Below, piece after piece: positions 1 through 9,020 of a stretch of DNA of 64,000 nt. Within the stretch, counting starts at the first letter, position 1, and the number at the start of each line of letters is the position of its first letter. Source of the DNA: Gemmatimonadota bacterium (GTDB lineage Bacteria; Gemmatimonadota; Gemmatimonadetes; Gemmatimonadales; Gemmatimonadaceae). A program made the translations under genes and the position numbers. The stretch is taken from assembly GCA_027622655.1 (NCBI GenBank), contig JAQBYI010000002.1, forward strand, positions 34,833 to 98,832, in the 5' to 3' direction. The notes under the pieces are model-generated. The model searched no databases, was not told the origin of the DNA, and saw only the letters and a program-made list of their open reading frames with translations.

Positions 1-545
1 CAACCTGGTTCGCGCTGCACGGAACCGAACGGTTCGGCGTGCGCCCGGAGGACGTGACGATCGGGTTCATCGCGTGGGCCGTGGGCGGTGTGATCGGCGC
101 GCTGCCAGCCGGGTTCGTCGGGCTGCGCATCGGCCGGCGCAACGCGATGCTGTTGGGGTTCGCGCTGATGGCGGCATTCCTCGTCGCGCTCGACCGCGTG
201 ACGGGCATGGCGCAAGCCGCGCCTCTCCTGGCACTTGCGTCGGCGGCGTGGACGTTCCCAACAGTGAACGCCTACCCGCTCTTCGTCGAGCCGATTCCGC
301 GCGAAAAGCGTGGCGTGCTCGCGGCACTCTTTCTGCTCTGCAACGCGCTCGGCGGCGCGGTTGGTGATCCGATGAACGGCGCCGTGTTCGATTTGTTCGG
401 CAGCTATCGGCCGTTGTTCCTGATGATGGCAGCGTACACCGCGCTCGCGTTCGTTGCCGTGTTGTTCATTCCGAGGGGATCAGGTGAGGCGGACACGGGG
501 CAGTCTTGGAGCAGAGTCGGCGGAGCGCGTGCCGACCCGGGTTAG
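1..545 (+). CDS. MFS transporter, C-terminal part (cut by window edge)
   Basis: The reading frame is open from base 3 to the TAG at 543-545, so the gene starts left of the window; the GTG at 39 is internal. The ~180 visible residues hold several hydrophobic helices. The loop G-L-R-I-G-R-R after an Ala/Gly-rich helix matches the cytoplasmic G-x-x-x-D-R-x-G-R-R loop of major facilitator superfamily carriers. A later P-R-E-K-R-G and a G-G-A-V-G-D-P-M segment fit the second half of an MFS fold, so this is probably TM7-TM12 of a 12-helix inner-membrane carrier. The substrate cannot be told. The last ~20 residues are a polar tail without family features. Confidence 0.75.
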   Translation, partial: TWFALHGTERFGVRPEDVTIGFIAWAVGGVIGALPAGFVGLRIGRRNAMLLGFALMAAFLVALDRVTGMAQAAPLLALASAAWTFPTVNAYPLFVEPIPREKRGVLAALFLLCNALGGAVGDPMNGAVFDLFGSYRPLFLMMAAYTALAFVAVLFIPRGSGEADTGQSWSRVGGARADPG

Positions 546-731
546 AGGCGGGCGGATGACCGCTGCGAAGAAGCGCGCGGCAAAAACACCGGGCGGAAAG
601 GGGCCGGTAAAAAAGCGCAATGTCGGCAAGAAGATCGAGCGGCCGCATGCGCTGCGGCGAAGTCGATGCTGTGCGGCGGCGGATACCGCAACAAAGACCG
701 AAAGTGCTACGACAGATAGCAACGACTTCAT
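480..731 (-). CDS. possible small secreted protein (83 aa, doubtful)
   Basis: The ATG at 731 is preceded by GGAGGG with a 5-nt spacer, a strong ribosome-binding site. The first ~21 residues look like a signal peptide ending A-A-A-Q, as in other exported proteins of this window. The ORF lies 60 bp downstream of the AAA+ ATPase gene on the same strand. Beyond the signal peptide the sequence is Arg/Phe/Pro-rich with no recognisable domain and poor codon bias, so it may be frameshifted or not coding. A Lys-rich ORF lies on the opposite strand over the same bases and both cannot be trusted. It overlaps the end of the MFS gene by 66 bp. Confidence 0.3.
   Translation of the reverse strand: MKSLLSVVALSVFVAVSAAAQHRLRRSACGRSIFLPTLRFFTGPFPPGVFAARFFAAVIRPPLTRVGTRSADSAPRLPRVRLT
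556..718 (+). other. Lys-rich short ORF antisense to the small secreted ORF
   Basis: The ATG at 556 has GAGG seven bases upstream. The first ~30 residues are strikingly basic (K-K-R-A-A-K, V-K-K-R-N-V-G-K-K), like the tails of histone-H1-like or ribosome-associated proteins. The frame then runs on uninformatively across the AAA+ gene. In the frame one base on, a Cys-containing basic stretch reaches a TAG at 716-718. A basic protein with one frameshift is possible, but low complexity or chance is equally likely. It is recorded because it competes with the minus-strand ORF at 480-731. Confidence 0.2.
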
Positions 732-791
732 GACGACCCTCCAGTGGCGGGAAGGCGAATCCCCAGCGTTGCTGCCTGCGAGCCGTAGAAG

Positions 792-2252
792 CTACGCCGT
801 CATGTCGTTCGGCGGTTCCTCGCTCCGGCGACGGCGCTGCGGTTCCTGCGCCCGCCCGTACCGCCCGCGTTCGCTGCGCGAAATCTTGCGGCGGGCCACG
901 AGCGCCTCGAGAACGATTTCGCACGCGAACACCACGAGCGCGTCGTCGCTATCCGGAGCAAGCGCATGCTCAATCACGAGCTGGCCGAGCCCGGGCACCG
1001 TTTCGAACGCCTGGCGGAGAACGGCTGCGCCAGCGTCATCGGCCACCTGCAGCGCTGCGCCCTCGTCGAACCACATCACGATGTTGTCGGTGTCGGCGTC
1101 GGGAGCCTGCGCGCGTAGGGTGGCGTCGGCGGCGCGCCGGATCAGTTCACGGGCAATGTTCGCGGCGCCCGCGAGTTCGCCCTCGTATTCGAGCTCGAGT
1201 TTGCCGGTGATCGCCGGAAGCGCAGCGTACACATCGCCGAGCCGTGGGACGACGCTCTTTTCTCCCAGGGCGAGCGCACGGCGCTCGGCATTCGACACCA
1301 CGTTTTCCATCACCGTTATGGGCATGCGCTGCGATACGCCCGATCGGCGGTCGATTCGCTTGTCGGTGCGCGCCTCGAACGCGACTCGCTCGACGACTTC
1401 TTCGAGCAGCGGTGAAATCACGAGCTTGACCTTGTCGCGCGCTGTCCACGCTTCCGCGCGCGTGATCTCCATTCCGAGCTCGACTTCTTCCGGATAGTGC
1501 GTCGTGACTTCGCTTCCGATGCGGTCCTTGAGTGGCGTGATGATCTTGCCGCGCGCAGTGTAGTCCTCGGGGTTCGCCGTGAAGCAGAGGAGCACGTCGA
1601 GTGGGAGGCGCACGGGATATCCTTTGATCTGGACGTCTCCTTCCTGCATGATGTTGAACAGCGCAACCTGCACCTTGCCGGCGAGGTCGGGGAGTTCGTT
1701 CAGCGCAAAGATTCCGCGATTGGCGCGCGGGAGCATACCGTAGTGGATGGTCAGCTCATCCGAGAGGATGTGTCCGCCGCGTGCGGCTTTGATCGGATCC
1801 AGATCACCAATGATGTCGGCGACTGTGACGTCTGGCGTTGCGAGTTTTTCGACGAACCTCTGCTCACGGCCAACCCACGCGATCGGCGTGTCTTCGCCGG
1901 CCTTGGCGATTAGCTCTCGTGCGAACTTCGATATCGGTGCGAACGGCGAGTCGTTGATCTCGCTCCCCGCGACGATCGGGATTGCCTCGTCGAGCAATGA
2001 GGTGAGCGAACGCAATATTCGCGATTTCGCCTGCCCGCGAAGCCCGAGCAGAATGAAGTTGTGGCGCGAGAGCAACGCGTTGACGATCTGCGGAACGACG
2101 CTGTCATCGTAGCCAAGGATTCCGTCGAACACGGGCCCACCGTGCTTGAGGCGGCGGAGCAAGTTGGCGCGGATCTCATCCTTGACCGGCTTTGTGCCCG
2201 TTCCGAACTTTGATCGCTTTAGTTGTCCTAGATTCGTCGGAAGCTGTACCAT
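792..2252 (-). CDS. AAA+ ATPase of the magnesium-chelatase/MoxR type
   Basis: 486 aa. The AAA+ module occupies roughly residues 35-330. Walker A reads G-L-R-G-Q-A-K-S-R (70-78), and the Walker B region is A-L-N-E-L-P-D-L, the variant seen in BchI/ChlI-like and 'sigma-54-interacting' stand-alone ATPases instead of D-E. The sensor region includes F-T-A-N-P-E-D-Y. No signal peptide or membrane helix is present, so it is cytosolic. Relatives of this size are thought to remodel or activate partner proteins, often a neighbouring VWA protein, but no VWA gene is visible here. The C-terminal ~150 residues are helical with a very basic tail. The ATG has no clear Shine-Dalgarno and faces the divergent barrel gene across 44 bp. 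Confidence 0.8.
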   Translation of the reverse strand: MVQLPTNLGQLKRSKFGTGTKPVKDEIRANLLRRLKHGGPVFDGILGYDDSVVPQIVNALLSRHNFILLGLRGQAKSRILRSLTSLLDEAIPIVAGSEINDSPFAPISKFARELIAKAGEDTPIAWVGREQRFVEKLATPDVTVADIIGDLDPIKAARGGHILSDELTIHYGMLPRANRGIFALNELPDLAGKVQVALFNIMQEGDVQIKGYPVRLPLDVLLCFTANPEDYTARGKIITPLKDRIGSEVTTHYPEEVELGMEITRAEAWTARDKVKLVISPLLEEVVERVAFEARTDKRIDRRSGVSQRMPITVMENVVSNAERRALALGEKSVVPRLGDVYAALPAITGKLELEYEGELAGAANIARELIRRAADATLRAQAPDADTDNIVMWFDEGAALQVADDAGAAVLRQAFETVPGLGQLVIEHALAPDSDDALVVFACEIVLEALVARRKISRSERGRYGRAQEPQRRRRSEEPPNDMTA

Positions 2253-2296
2253 TCGCCGCTGATTTGAGATGTCCGGAATCTAATCCGAGTGTCAGA

Positions 2297-5010
2297 GTGT
2301 CGATTGTTCGCAGTTGCATCGTGTCAGCGGTGATGGTTGCCGTTCCGTTCGGGGTCGGCGCACAGGGTGCGGCAACCGTTGACGTTTCGCCCGAGATGGC
2401 CAGAGCGTGTACGGCCGGGCCGATTCTGCGGGAAGCCGGCGCGCCCGCAGCAGCGCGACCGACGATTCGTGCCACGCGCGTGGGAGCGGGCGGTCGCGCT
2501 CCCGTGCTGGACGGCAAGCTCGACGATGCAGTGTGGGCAACTGCAGAGGCGGTAGCGGACTTTCGTCAATTCGAGCCGGCTCCGGGCGCATGCGGTACGG
2601 AACGCACGGAGGCGCGCATCGTCATCGACGGTGACGCCGTGTACGTCGGCATGAGGATGTACGACACGCACGTCGACTCGATTCGCGCGCAGTTCCTGCG
2701 CCGTGACGACGGCGGCGCCTCCGCCGATTGGGCGGCAGTAATTCTCGACAGCTACCACGACCGGCGCACGGCCTACCGATTTGCGGCCACTCCACGCGGC
2801 ACGCGAACAGATGTGTTGCATCTCAACGATACCGGCGCCGATTCGTCGTGGGACGCCGTTTGGGATGTTGCGACGGCTGTGGATGCCGAGGGGTGGACGG
2901 CGGAGTTCAGGATTCCACTCTCCCAACTGCGGTTCAGCACGAGTGGCGACATGGTGTGGGGAGTCAACTTTTCGCGCACAATAGGTCGCCGGTCGGAGGT
3001 TACTTACTGGGCGCCGGTGGTCCCGACTGATGGCCGCTTCGTGTCGCTCATGGGTGACTTGCACGGGCTCGAGGGGGCCAATGCCGGTCGGCCGCTTGAA
3101 CTTCTCCCGTACACCGTCGGGCGCATCACAACGGACCCTACCGTTGCGGGCAATCCGTTGAAAGGGCGCCACGTCACTTGGGGCTCTGCCGGCCTGGACT
3201 TCAAGTACGGGATCACCTCGAACTTTGTGCTGACCGCGACCGTCAATCCGGACTTCGGACAGGTCGATGCCGATCCGGCGGTCGTGAATCTCACGGCGTT
3301 CGAAAACTTCTACCCCGAGCGTCGGCCGTTCTTCACGGAAGGAACATAGATTTTCAATTTTCCGCTCGTGCCGGAGGGACATGCATTCTATTCAAGGCGT
3401 GTCGGGCGGGCGCCGCAGGTATCCGCCAGTACTCCCAGCGGTGGCTTTTCGGACGTGCCTGGCACCGCGACGATTCTCGGCGCGCTGAAGCTTTCGGGCA
3501 AGACGTCGGGCGGAACGTCGCTCGGGCTCATCGCGTCGCTCACCGATCAGGCCGATGCCACGACACTGAGCGGCGCGGGAACTCGTGCTTCTCAGGCTGT
3601 CGAGCCGAAGACTCAGTATCTGGTCGGGCGTCTCAGCAAGGACCTTCGGCAGGGGCGGAGCGGGTTCGGTGCACTCGTCACTGCTACGAACCGTGACGTC
3701 GGCGATCCGTCATTCAGCAGGCTGCGTTCATCTGCGCTGACCGGTGGATTCGATGCGTTTCATCGGTTTGGCGGCGACCGCTTTGAGATCAAGAGCTGGG
3801 CGTTCGCCTCCCAGGTCCGCGGGAGCCGGGAAGCGCTCATTGCGACGCAGCGGGCATCCCCCACTACTTCCAGCGCCCGGACGCAGACGGCTACGACGTG
3901 GATTCTGCGCGGACATCATTGGTCGGTGCGGCTGGCGAGTTCTTTCTGTCCCGAATTTGCCGGAGCCGGCTCACCTGGCAGATTGGCGGCGGGTTCCGCA
4001 GCCCCAGATTCGAGGTGAACGACGCCGGATTCGTCAGTTACACGGACATATGGTACAACTCTGTTCAAGCCCGATACCGCGTAACGCAACCGACTCGCCC
4101 CGTGCGCGACTGGTGGGTGGACGGTTCCGTGGTCATGGCACAGACGTTCGGGGGACAACTGGTCCGTCCGTCCGTGAACCTGCAGACGAGAACGCAATTC
4201 AGAAATTTCTGGACTATCAGCACAACCACGGACCGGTGGAATTCGCATCTCTGGCCCTGGGAATTGCGCGGCGGACCGGCGCTGCGACGATCCGGATATA
4301 CCAATGTGAATGTGACGCTCAGTTCGGATTCGCGTCGCTCGTGGCTAGTGGGCGCGCATAGTCGAGTGCAGGTGTCCGACGAGCTCGGTGGTTCCGTCGT
4401 GGTCGTTGACCCGTCAATGACGTTCAGGCCGACGTCGCGCACGACCGTTACACTCACGCCTTCTTGGACGAAGAATAGCGCGCCGGCGCAGTACGTCGCC
4501 TCGTCAATTTCGACGACGGGGACGCGGGAGTATGTGGTGGGCCAGCTCGATCAGACGACTGTCGCGATGACCGGCCGGCTCAGTCTGGCACTCAATCCGC
4601 TGATGACGCTCGATGTCTATGCACAGCCGTTTCTCAGCGGCGGTAGCTACACGGCGTTCCGGCGCGTTGCCGACCCGCACGGTCAGGCGACAGACGCGCG
4701 CTATCCTCTCGTTCCAGGGGCGGCGCTGACTTACTCCGCTGCCACGGAGCGCTACGCGGCCGACCTTAACGGTGATCAGGCCGCGGATATTTCGTTCGCC
4801 AATCCCGATTTCAGCGTACGATCGCTGCGAACCAACACTGTGCTTCGCTGGGAGTTTCGCCCGGGCTCCACCGTGTACCTGGTGTGGGCGCAAACGCGTG
4901 ATGATGAGGCGCTGCGCTCGTTTGACGCCATTGATGACGCGGCGTTTCTCTTTCGCGCTCCGGCAAAGAACGTCGTAATGATCAAGATCGCCTATTGGAT
5001 TGATCGGTAG
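2297..5010 (+). pseudogene. DUF5916-like outer-membrane barrel protein, broken by a stop and a frameshift
   Basis: Joined, the frames give ~900 residues: a signal peptide (GTG at 2297, cleavage near G-A-Q), a carbohydrate-binding-family-9-like beta domain (V-L-D-G-K-L-D-D-A-V-W motif), then the large beta-rich DUF5916 region ending in I-K-I-A-Y-W-I-D-R. The frame is cut by TAG at 3347-3349 (E-G-T-stop-I-F-N-F, where the family reads through). It then shifts from frame 2 to frame 1 in a C5 run at 3858-3862; one more C would restore A-S-P-H-Y-F-Q-R-P-D. Such proteins are predicted outer-membrane beta-barrels of unknown substrate. The two lesions leave three separate ORFs (to 3349; 3368-4018; 3898-5010), so the gene is probably dead unless these are assembly errors. 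Confidence 0.8.
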
Positions 5011-5122
5011 GCGTGCTGCGCCAGAACCGGTTCAGAGGTAGAATTGAACGCTGGCGTAGCCATGACCGACCGCGCGCGGAATGGCGCCAGCGCGAGACCC
5101 CTGATACCACGAGACAGCATCG

Positions 5123-6325
5123 ATGAGCGCTCCCCCACCGCAGCTAAGACCGAAGCTGAAGCCGATTCAGTCGCGTGCGCGCCGCGTCCACATTGTGATG
5201 CGCGACGGAACCGTACTCGACGGCGGCATCTACATGACCGATGCGCAGGCCCTCGCGCCGTACCTCGGATCGCGGCCGAGTGGCTGGATCAACATCGTGG
5301 ACGCCGTATGGCTCACTGAAGGCGAGCGGCATAGCCACGCGGTGATCCAGGCCGACCACATTCTGATTGCGTGCGGGGTCAGCGGCGACGCCGAAGTTCA
5401 GCTCGCGAGCGACACTTCTATTCCCAGGCCGGTCGATATCAAGATCGAAGACGGCACCCGCGTACAGGGGTCACTCGTCCTGCAGGAGCGGCAGCGAATG
5501 AGTGACTTTCTCGCCGCATGCGGAAAGTTCCTGCCGCTTGTCGGGGCGACATGCCTGCCGGACGGCGAGGCGCTCGGGGACATCACGCTGAACGCCGGAT
5601 GTGTACGTGCTGTGCGCGATGCCAAGATGTTCGCTCCGGGGACCATGACGTCCGGGCCCGACGGGACCATCGAGTGGGCCGACGTACAGCGAGCAGCAGA
5701 CGCGGGCGATTCCGGAGACCTTCCGGTGAACCGGGAGATGGTTCGCAGCCTCGCCGGCGCGTTCGAGGTGATCACGCCGGCACGCACGCCGAACCGGCGC
5801 GCCGGCGAAGCGCCGCGGCAGCCCATCACCGAGGCAACGACGAAGCCGCGAGATCCGAACCTGTCGTTCGGCGACGCGGCGCGCGCGGCCAAGCTGTCAC
5901 GCCACTGGCTGGTGCTGATTGCCGCAGCAGCCCAGCTCAAGCCTCCGGATGCGCGAACCATTCCCGACCCGCTCACGCTCGGCGAGATATGGGCGGGCAT
6001 CACCGCAAAGAACGAGATGGCCGAGGCCGAACTCGCCTTGCATGTGGCGTCGGCGTAACACCTAGACATCGCCAATTTCGAAGAGGTCACCGCCGAAGCC
6101 GTCGCCGCCGTGCCGGAAGACGTTGCGAGGCGACTCGGCGTATTGCCGGTGCGCATCATTGGCGACGAGCTTCTCGTGGCCGTCAGCGACCCGGACACGC
6201 TCATGGTTGAGGAGGAGCTTGCATCCACGGCGATGCGGAAGGTACGGCTCGCGGTGGCCACGCCGAACGACATTCGCGGTGCCATCGAGTGGTACTACGG
6301 CGCATCGGCGACAGACGGCGAATGA
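5123..6325 (+). pseudogene. GspE N-terminal-domain (MshEN-like) protein with an in-frame stop
   Basis: The ATG at 5123 opens a ~400-codon frame stopped by TAA at 6056-6058 that continues in the same frame to 6325. The N-terminal ~75 residues form a small beta domain (V-H-I-V-M-R-D-G-T-V-L-D-G-G). The C-terminal half resembles the type II secretion ATPase N-domain: L-A-L-H-V-A-S-A, then after the stop H-L-D-I-A-N-F, then V-A-R-R-L-G-V-L-P-V and L-L-V-A-V-S-D-P. A Tyr codon (TAC) at the stop would restore the usual pattern. No GspE ATPase domain follows, so this is a stand-alone adaptor or nucleotide-sensing type. The GTG at 6110 has no ribosome-binding site, so a separate second gene is unlikely. 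Confidence 0.7.
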
Positions 6326-6360
6326 GTATCCATCAACACACCATGAGAGAGGACACTTCG

Positions 6361-6894
6361 ATGCGGAACATCGTCATTACCGGAGCGCTGTTCGCGCTCG
6401 TCGCGCTTCCCCTCCGCGCCCAGCAGACTGGTCCAGTCATCATGAAGGGCGGGAGTCATTCGCCAGTTCCAAACCCGACGTTCGCCGTTCTGACCGACCT
6501 GACATACAAGGTCGCGTGGGACATCAAGGTCGGGTCGCCGAAGCCGGGCGAGTCGAATGCCGCGTTCGAAGTTCCGGCGCGATTCCTGAATCAGAGTGTC
6601 GGGGCCGGCGTGCCACGCGCGAACATTCAAGTAGCCGTCGTGGTGCACGGATCGGCAGGAGAGGAACTACTGAACAACGAGGAATACCGGGCGCGAAAGG
6701 GAGTGGACAATCCGAACATCGCGCTGCTCGAGGAAATGTCCAAGGCCGGCGTGCGAATCATCATTTGCGGGCAAACCGTGGCCGGGCGCAAAATGCCGCG
6801 CGAGAAGATCCTTTCGTTCGTAGAGGTTTCGCCGTCGGCGACGTGGGCGCATGCGGTGCTGCAGAAGCAGGGGTACACTCTCAACCCGTTCTGA
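6361..6894 (+). CDS. secreted DsrE-family protein
   Basis: 177 aa from ATG 6361, chosen because AGAGAGGAC lies just upstream and a signal peptide begins there (cleavage after L-R-A-Q). The mature part fits the DsrE/DsrF fold: V-A-W-D-I-K-V, a V-A-V-V-V-H-G-S-A-G segment, N-I-A-L-L-E-E-M and V-R-I-I-I-C-G-Q, with one Cys at the position where the family carries its sulfur-binding residue. Family members relay sulfur or bind small ligands. Export implies a periplasmic role, which is usual for the 'DsrE family protein' group with leaders. It lies 35 bp after the broken GspE-N gene and converges on the molybdopterin enzyme gene. Confidence 0.8.
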   Translation: MRNIVITGALFALVALPLRAQQTGPVIMKGGSHSPVPNPTFAVLTDLTYKVAWDIKVGSPKPGESNAAFEVPARFLNQSVGAGVPRANIQVAVVVHGSAGEELLNNEEYRARKGVDNPNIALLEEMSKAGVRIIICGQTVAGRKMPREKILSFVEVSPSATWAHAVLQKQGYTLNPF

Positions 6895-6903
6895 GCCGCG
6901 AGG

Positions 6904-9006
6904 TCAGTCGGCTACGCTGATCTCGACCAGGTTGTCGTAGAACACCGGCCCGTTTCCGAGGTCGGTTATGAGCTGCGACGTGGTGTCGTTGGCGTTCTTG
7001 CCGTCCGGCGCGAGCTTTGTCCACCACACGCTCGGGGCGTTGGCCACGCCTTCGCGCACCGACTTGCCGACCCGCGCGATTCCTGTGAAGAATCCGCGGT
7101 CGTTAGCCACGACCACTCGAACGCCTTCCGTGATTCCGCGAACGACGGCGTCGTTGCGGTGCAGTACAACCTCCGGCTCGGCGTTGCGGCGCAATGAGTC
7201 CACGTTCACAAAAGTCGAGTTGAGGAACTGGTGGCGCGGTGACGAGATGAGCGCGAGGGGATACTTCGCCGCGAGGTCGGGCCTTGTCTCGGGAAACTCA
7301 TGGGGTGGCGTGAACGTCGGCAGCGGATCGAGCCCCATCGCCTTCATCCGCTCCGAATAGAACTCGCACTTTCCGCTGGGCGTGAGGAACCCGCCTGCGG
7401 AGAACGGGAGGAACGGGCGCGGCACGTTGAGCCGAACCCATCCCTTTTCCATGAGCGCGTCAAACGTCACGCCTTTCATTCGCTCGGTCGACGTGTCGAG
7501 TGAACCCTTGATGATTGAGACGTCGTCTTCTCTCAGCGCCGGATGATCGAGCCCCATTCGGGCCGCGATCAACCGGAAGATCTCCGTGTTCGGTTTCGCG
7601 TCGGCAGTCGGCTCTATGGCTGGCCGGTTGAGCGTCGCATAGAGATGGCCGTACGAGAAGTGCACGTCCCAGTGCTCGAGCTGCGTGGTGGCCGGCAGGA
7701 TCCAGTCGGCCCAGTCAGCGGTATCGGTCTGAAAATGTTCGAGGACAACGGTGAACAAGTCTTCACGCCCGAGTCCTCGAACCACCGCGTTTCGGTCCGG
7801 CGCTACTGCGGCCGGATTCGAGTTGTATACAACGAGCGCCTTGACCGGCGGCCCGCCGACTCCCGCGTCGCCATTGTTGAGCGCGTCGCCGAGTCGGATC
7901 ATGTTGATCGTGCGCACCGGGCCCGCGCTCATATCGGGCCGCGTCAACGATTCCTTGTTGAATTGAAACGTCTTGCTCGTTGAGAGTTGGATTCCGCCTC
8001 CCGGCCGGCGCCAGTGACCGCAAACCGCGGGCAGGCACGCGATAGTCCGGACAGCCATTCCGCCGCCGCCATGCCGCTGCATGCCGTAGTTGATGCGCAC
8101 GAACGCCGACTTTGCGCGACCATACCGGCGCGCGAGGGATACGATGGTTTCTTCGGGAATCCCGCATAGGGGCGCGACTCGTGCCGGCGGCCATTCTTTC
8201 GCGCGCTCACGCAGTTGGTCACCGCCGAGCGTGTACTTCTCGATGTAGTCCGCGTCCTCGAGTCCTTCGGAAAAGATCACATGCATCATGGCGAGCGCGA
8301 GCGCAGCATCGGTACCCGGGCGAATACCGATCCACTCGTCGCACTGCTCGGCCGTACGCGTCCTGATTGGGTCGATGGCAATGATCGTCGCGCCATTCTC
8401 GCGCGCCTTGAGCACGAACGGCCAGAGGTGAGGATTCGCGGTGAGCGTGTTCGTTCCCCACAGCAGCACGAGGTCACTCCACGGGAGGCCCTCGCCATCG
8501 GCGCCGATGCTCGCGCCAACGGTCATCTTCATTCCCTCGGCGCCGCATGTCGAGCAGATGGTGCGGTCGAGTTCCGAAGCGCCGATCAGGCCGAAGAAAC
8601 GGCGGTCCATGGAATCGCCCTGCACATAACCCATCGTGCCGGCGTACGAGTAGGGCAGAATCGCCTGCGGTCCGTCGCTTGAGGCGCGGATCGCGTTGAG
8701 TTTGGCAGCGATATCGTCGAGCGCTTCGTCCCACGTGGCCGGCTCGAACTGCCCGCTACCCTTGGCGCCGACGCGGCGCAGCGGTGTGGTGAGACGGTCC
8801 TTATGGTATGTACGCTCGAGGTAGCGATTGACCTTCGCGCAGAGAAAACCCTGCGTGAACGGATGGTCGGCGTCACCCTGAATGCGCGTCGCGCGGCCGC
8901 CCTCGACCGTGACGAGTGTCGCGCAAGCATCGGGGCAGTCGTGCGGGCAAGCGCCGCGCACGAGGGTCGTTGCGCCGTCGTTCTCATTTGTGGAGTCGAT
9001 GGACAT
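6904..9006 (-). CDS. molybdopterin-dependent oxidoreductase with N-terminal 4Fe-4S site
   Basis: 700 aa, the size of DMSO-reductase-family catalytic subunits. C-P-H-D-C-P-D-A-C (20-28) followed by F-L-C-A-K near 55 is the 4Fe-4S motif. The molybdopterin-binding core follows (S-T-C-G-A-E-G, L-L-W-G-T-N-T, I-D-P-I-R-T-R), then N-S-N-P-A-A-V-A-P and a C-terminal molydopterin dinucleotide-binding domain beginning near P-L-A-L-I-S-S-P-R-H. There is no twin-arginine leader, so it is cytoplasmic, like YyaE-type enzymes. The substrate is unknown. It is last in the glcDEF-ygfZ operon, 14 bp after ygfZ; the YgfZ neighbour suits an Fe-S enzyme. Confidence 0.88.
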   Translation of the reverse strand: MSIDSTNENDGATTLVRGACPHDCPDACATLVTVEGGRATRIQGDADHPFTQGFLCAKVNRYLERTYHKDRLTTPLRRVGAKGSGQFEPATWDEALDDIAAKLNAIRASSDGPQAILPYSYAGTMGYVQGDSMDRRFFGLIGASELDRTICSTCGAEGMKMTVGASIGADGEGLPWSDLVLLWGTNTLTANPHLWPFVLKARENGATIIAIDPIRTRTAEQCDEWIGIRPGTDAALALAMMHVIFSEGLEDADYIEKYTLGGDQLRERAKEWPPARVAPLCGIPEETIVSLARRYGRAKSAFVRINYGMQRHGGGGMAVRTIACLPAVCGHWRRPGGGIQLSTSKTFQFNKESLTRPDMSAGPVRTINMIRLGDALNNGDAGVGGPPVKALVVYNSNPAAVAPDRNAVVRGLGREDLFTVVLEHFQTDTADWADWILPATTQLEHWDVHFSYGHLYATLNRPAIEPTADAKPNTEIFRLIAARMGLDHPALREDDVSIIKGSLDTSTERMKGVTFDALMEKGWVRLNVPRPFLPFSAGGFLTPSGKCEFYSERMKAMGLDPLPTFTPPHEFPETRPDLAAKYPLALISSPRHQFLNSTFVNVDSLRRNAEPEVVLHRNDAVVRGITEGVRVVVANDRGFFTGIARVGKSVREGVANAPSVWWTKLAPDGKNANDTTSQLITDLGNGPVFYDNLVEISVAD

Positions 9007-9020
9007 GGCCGCTGACGATA

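Noticed and set aside
454..1497. Long plus-strand ORF antisense to the AAA+ ATPase
   Set aside because: It mirrors a well-supported gene with clear motifs; its sequence is Ser/Arg-rich with no domain, a product of high GC.
2324..3382. 352-codon minus ORF over the DUF5916-like gene
   Set aside because: The plus strand carries the family motifs; the minus translation is His/Arg-rich and featureless.
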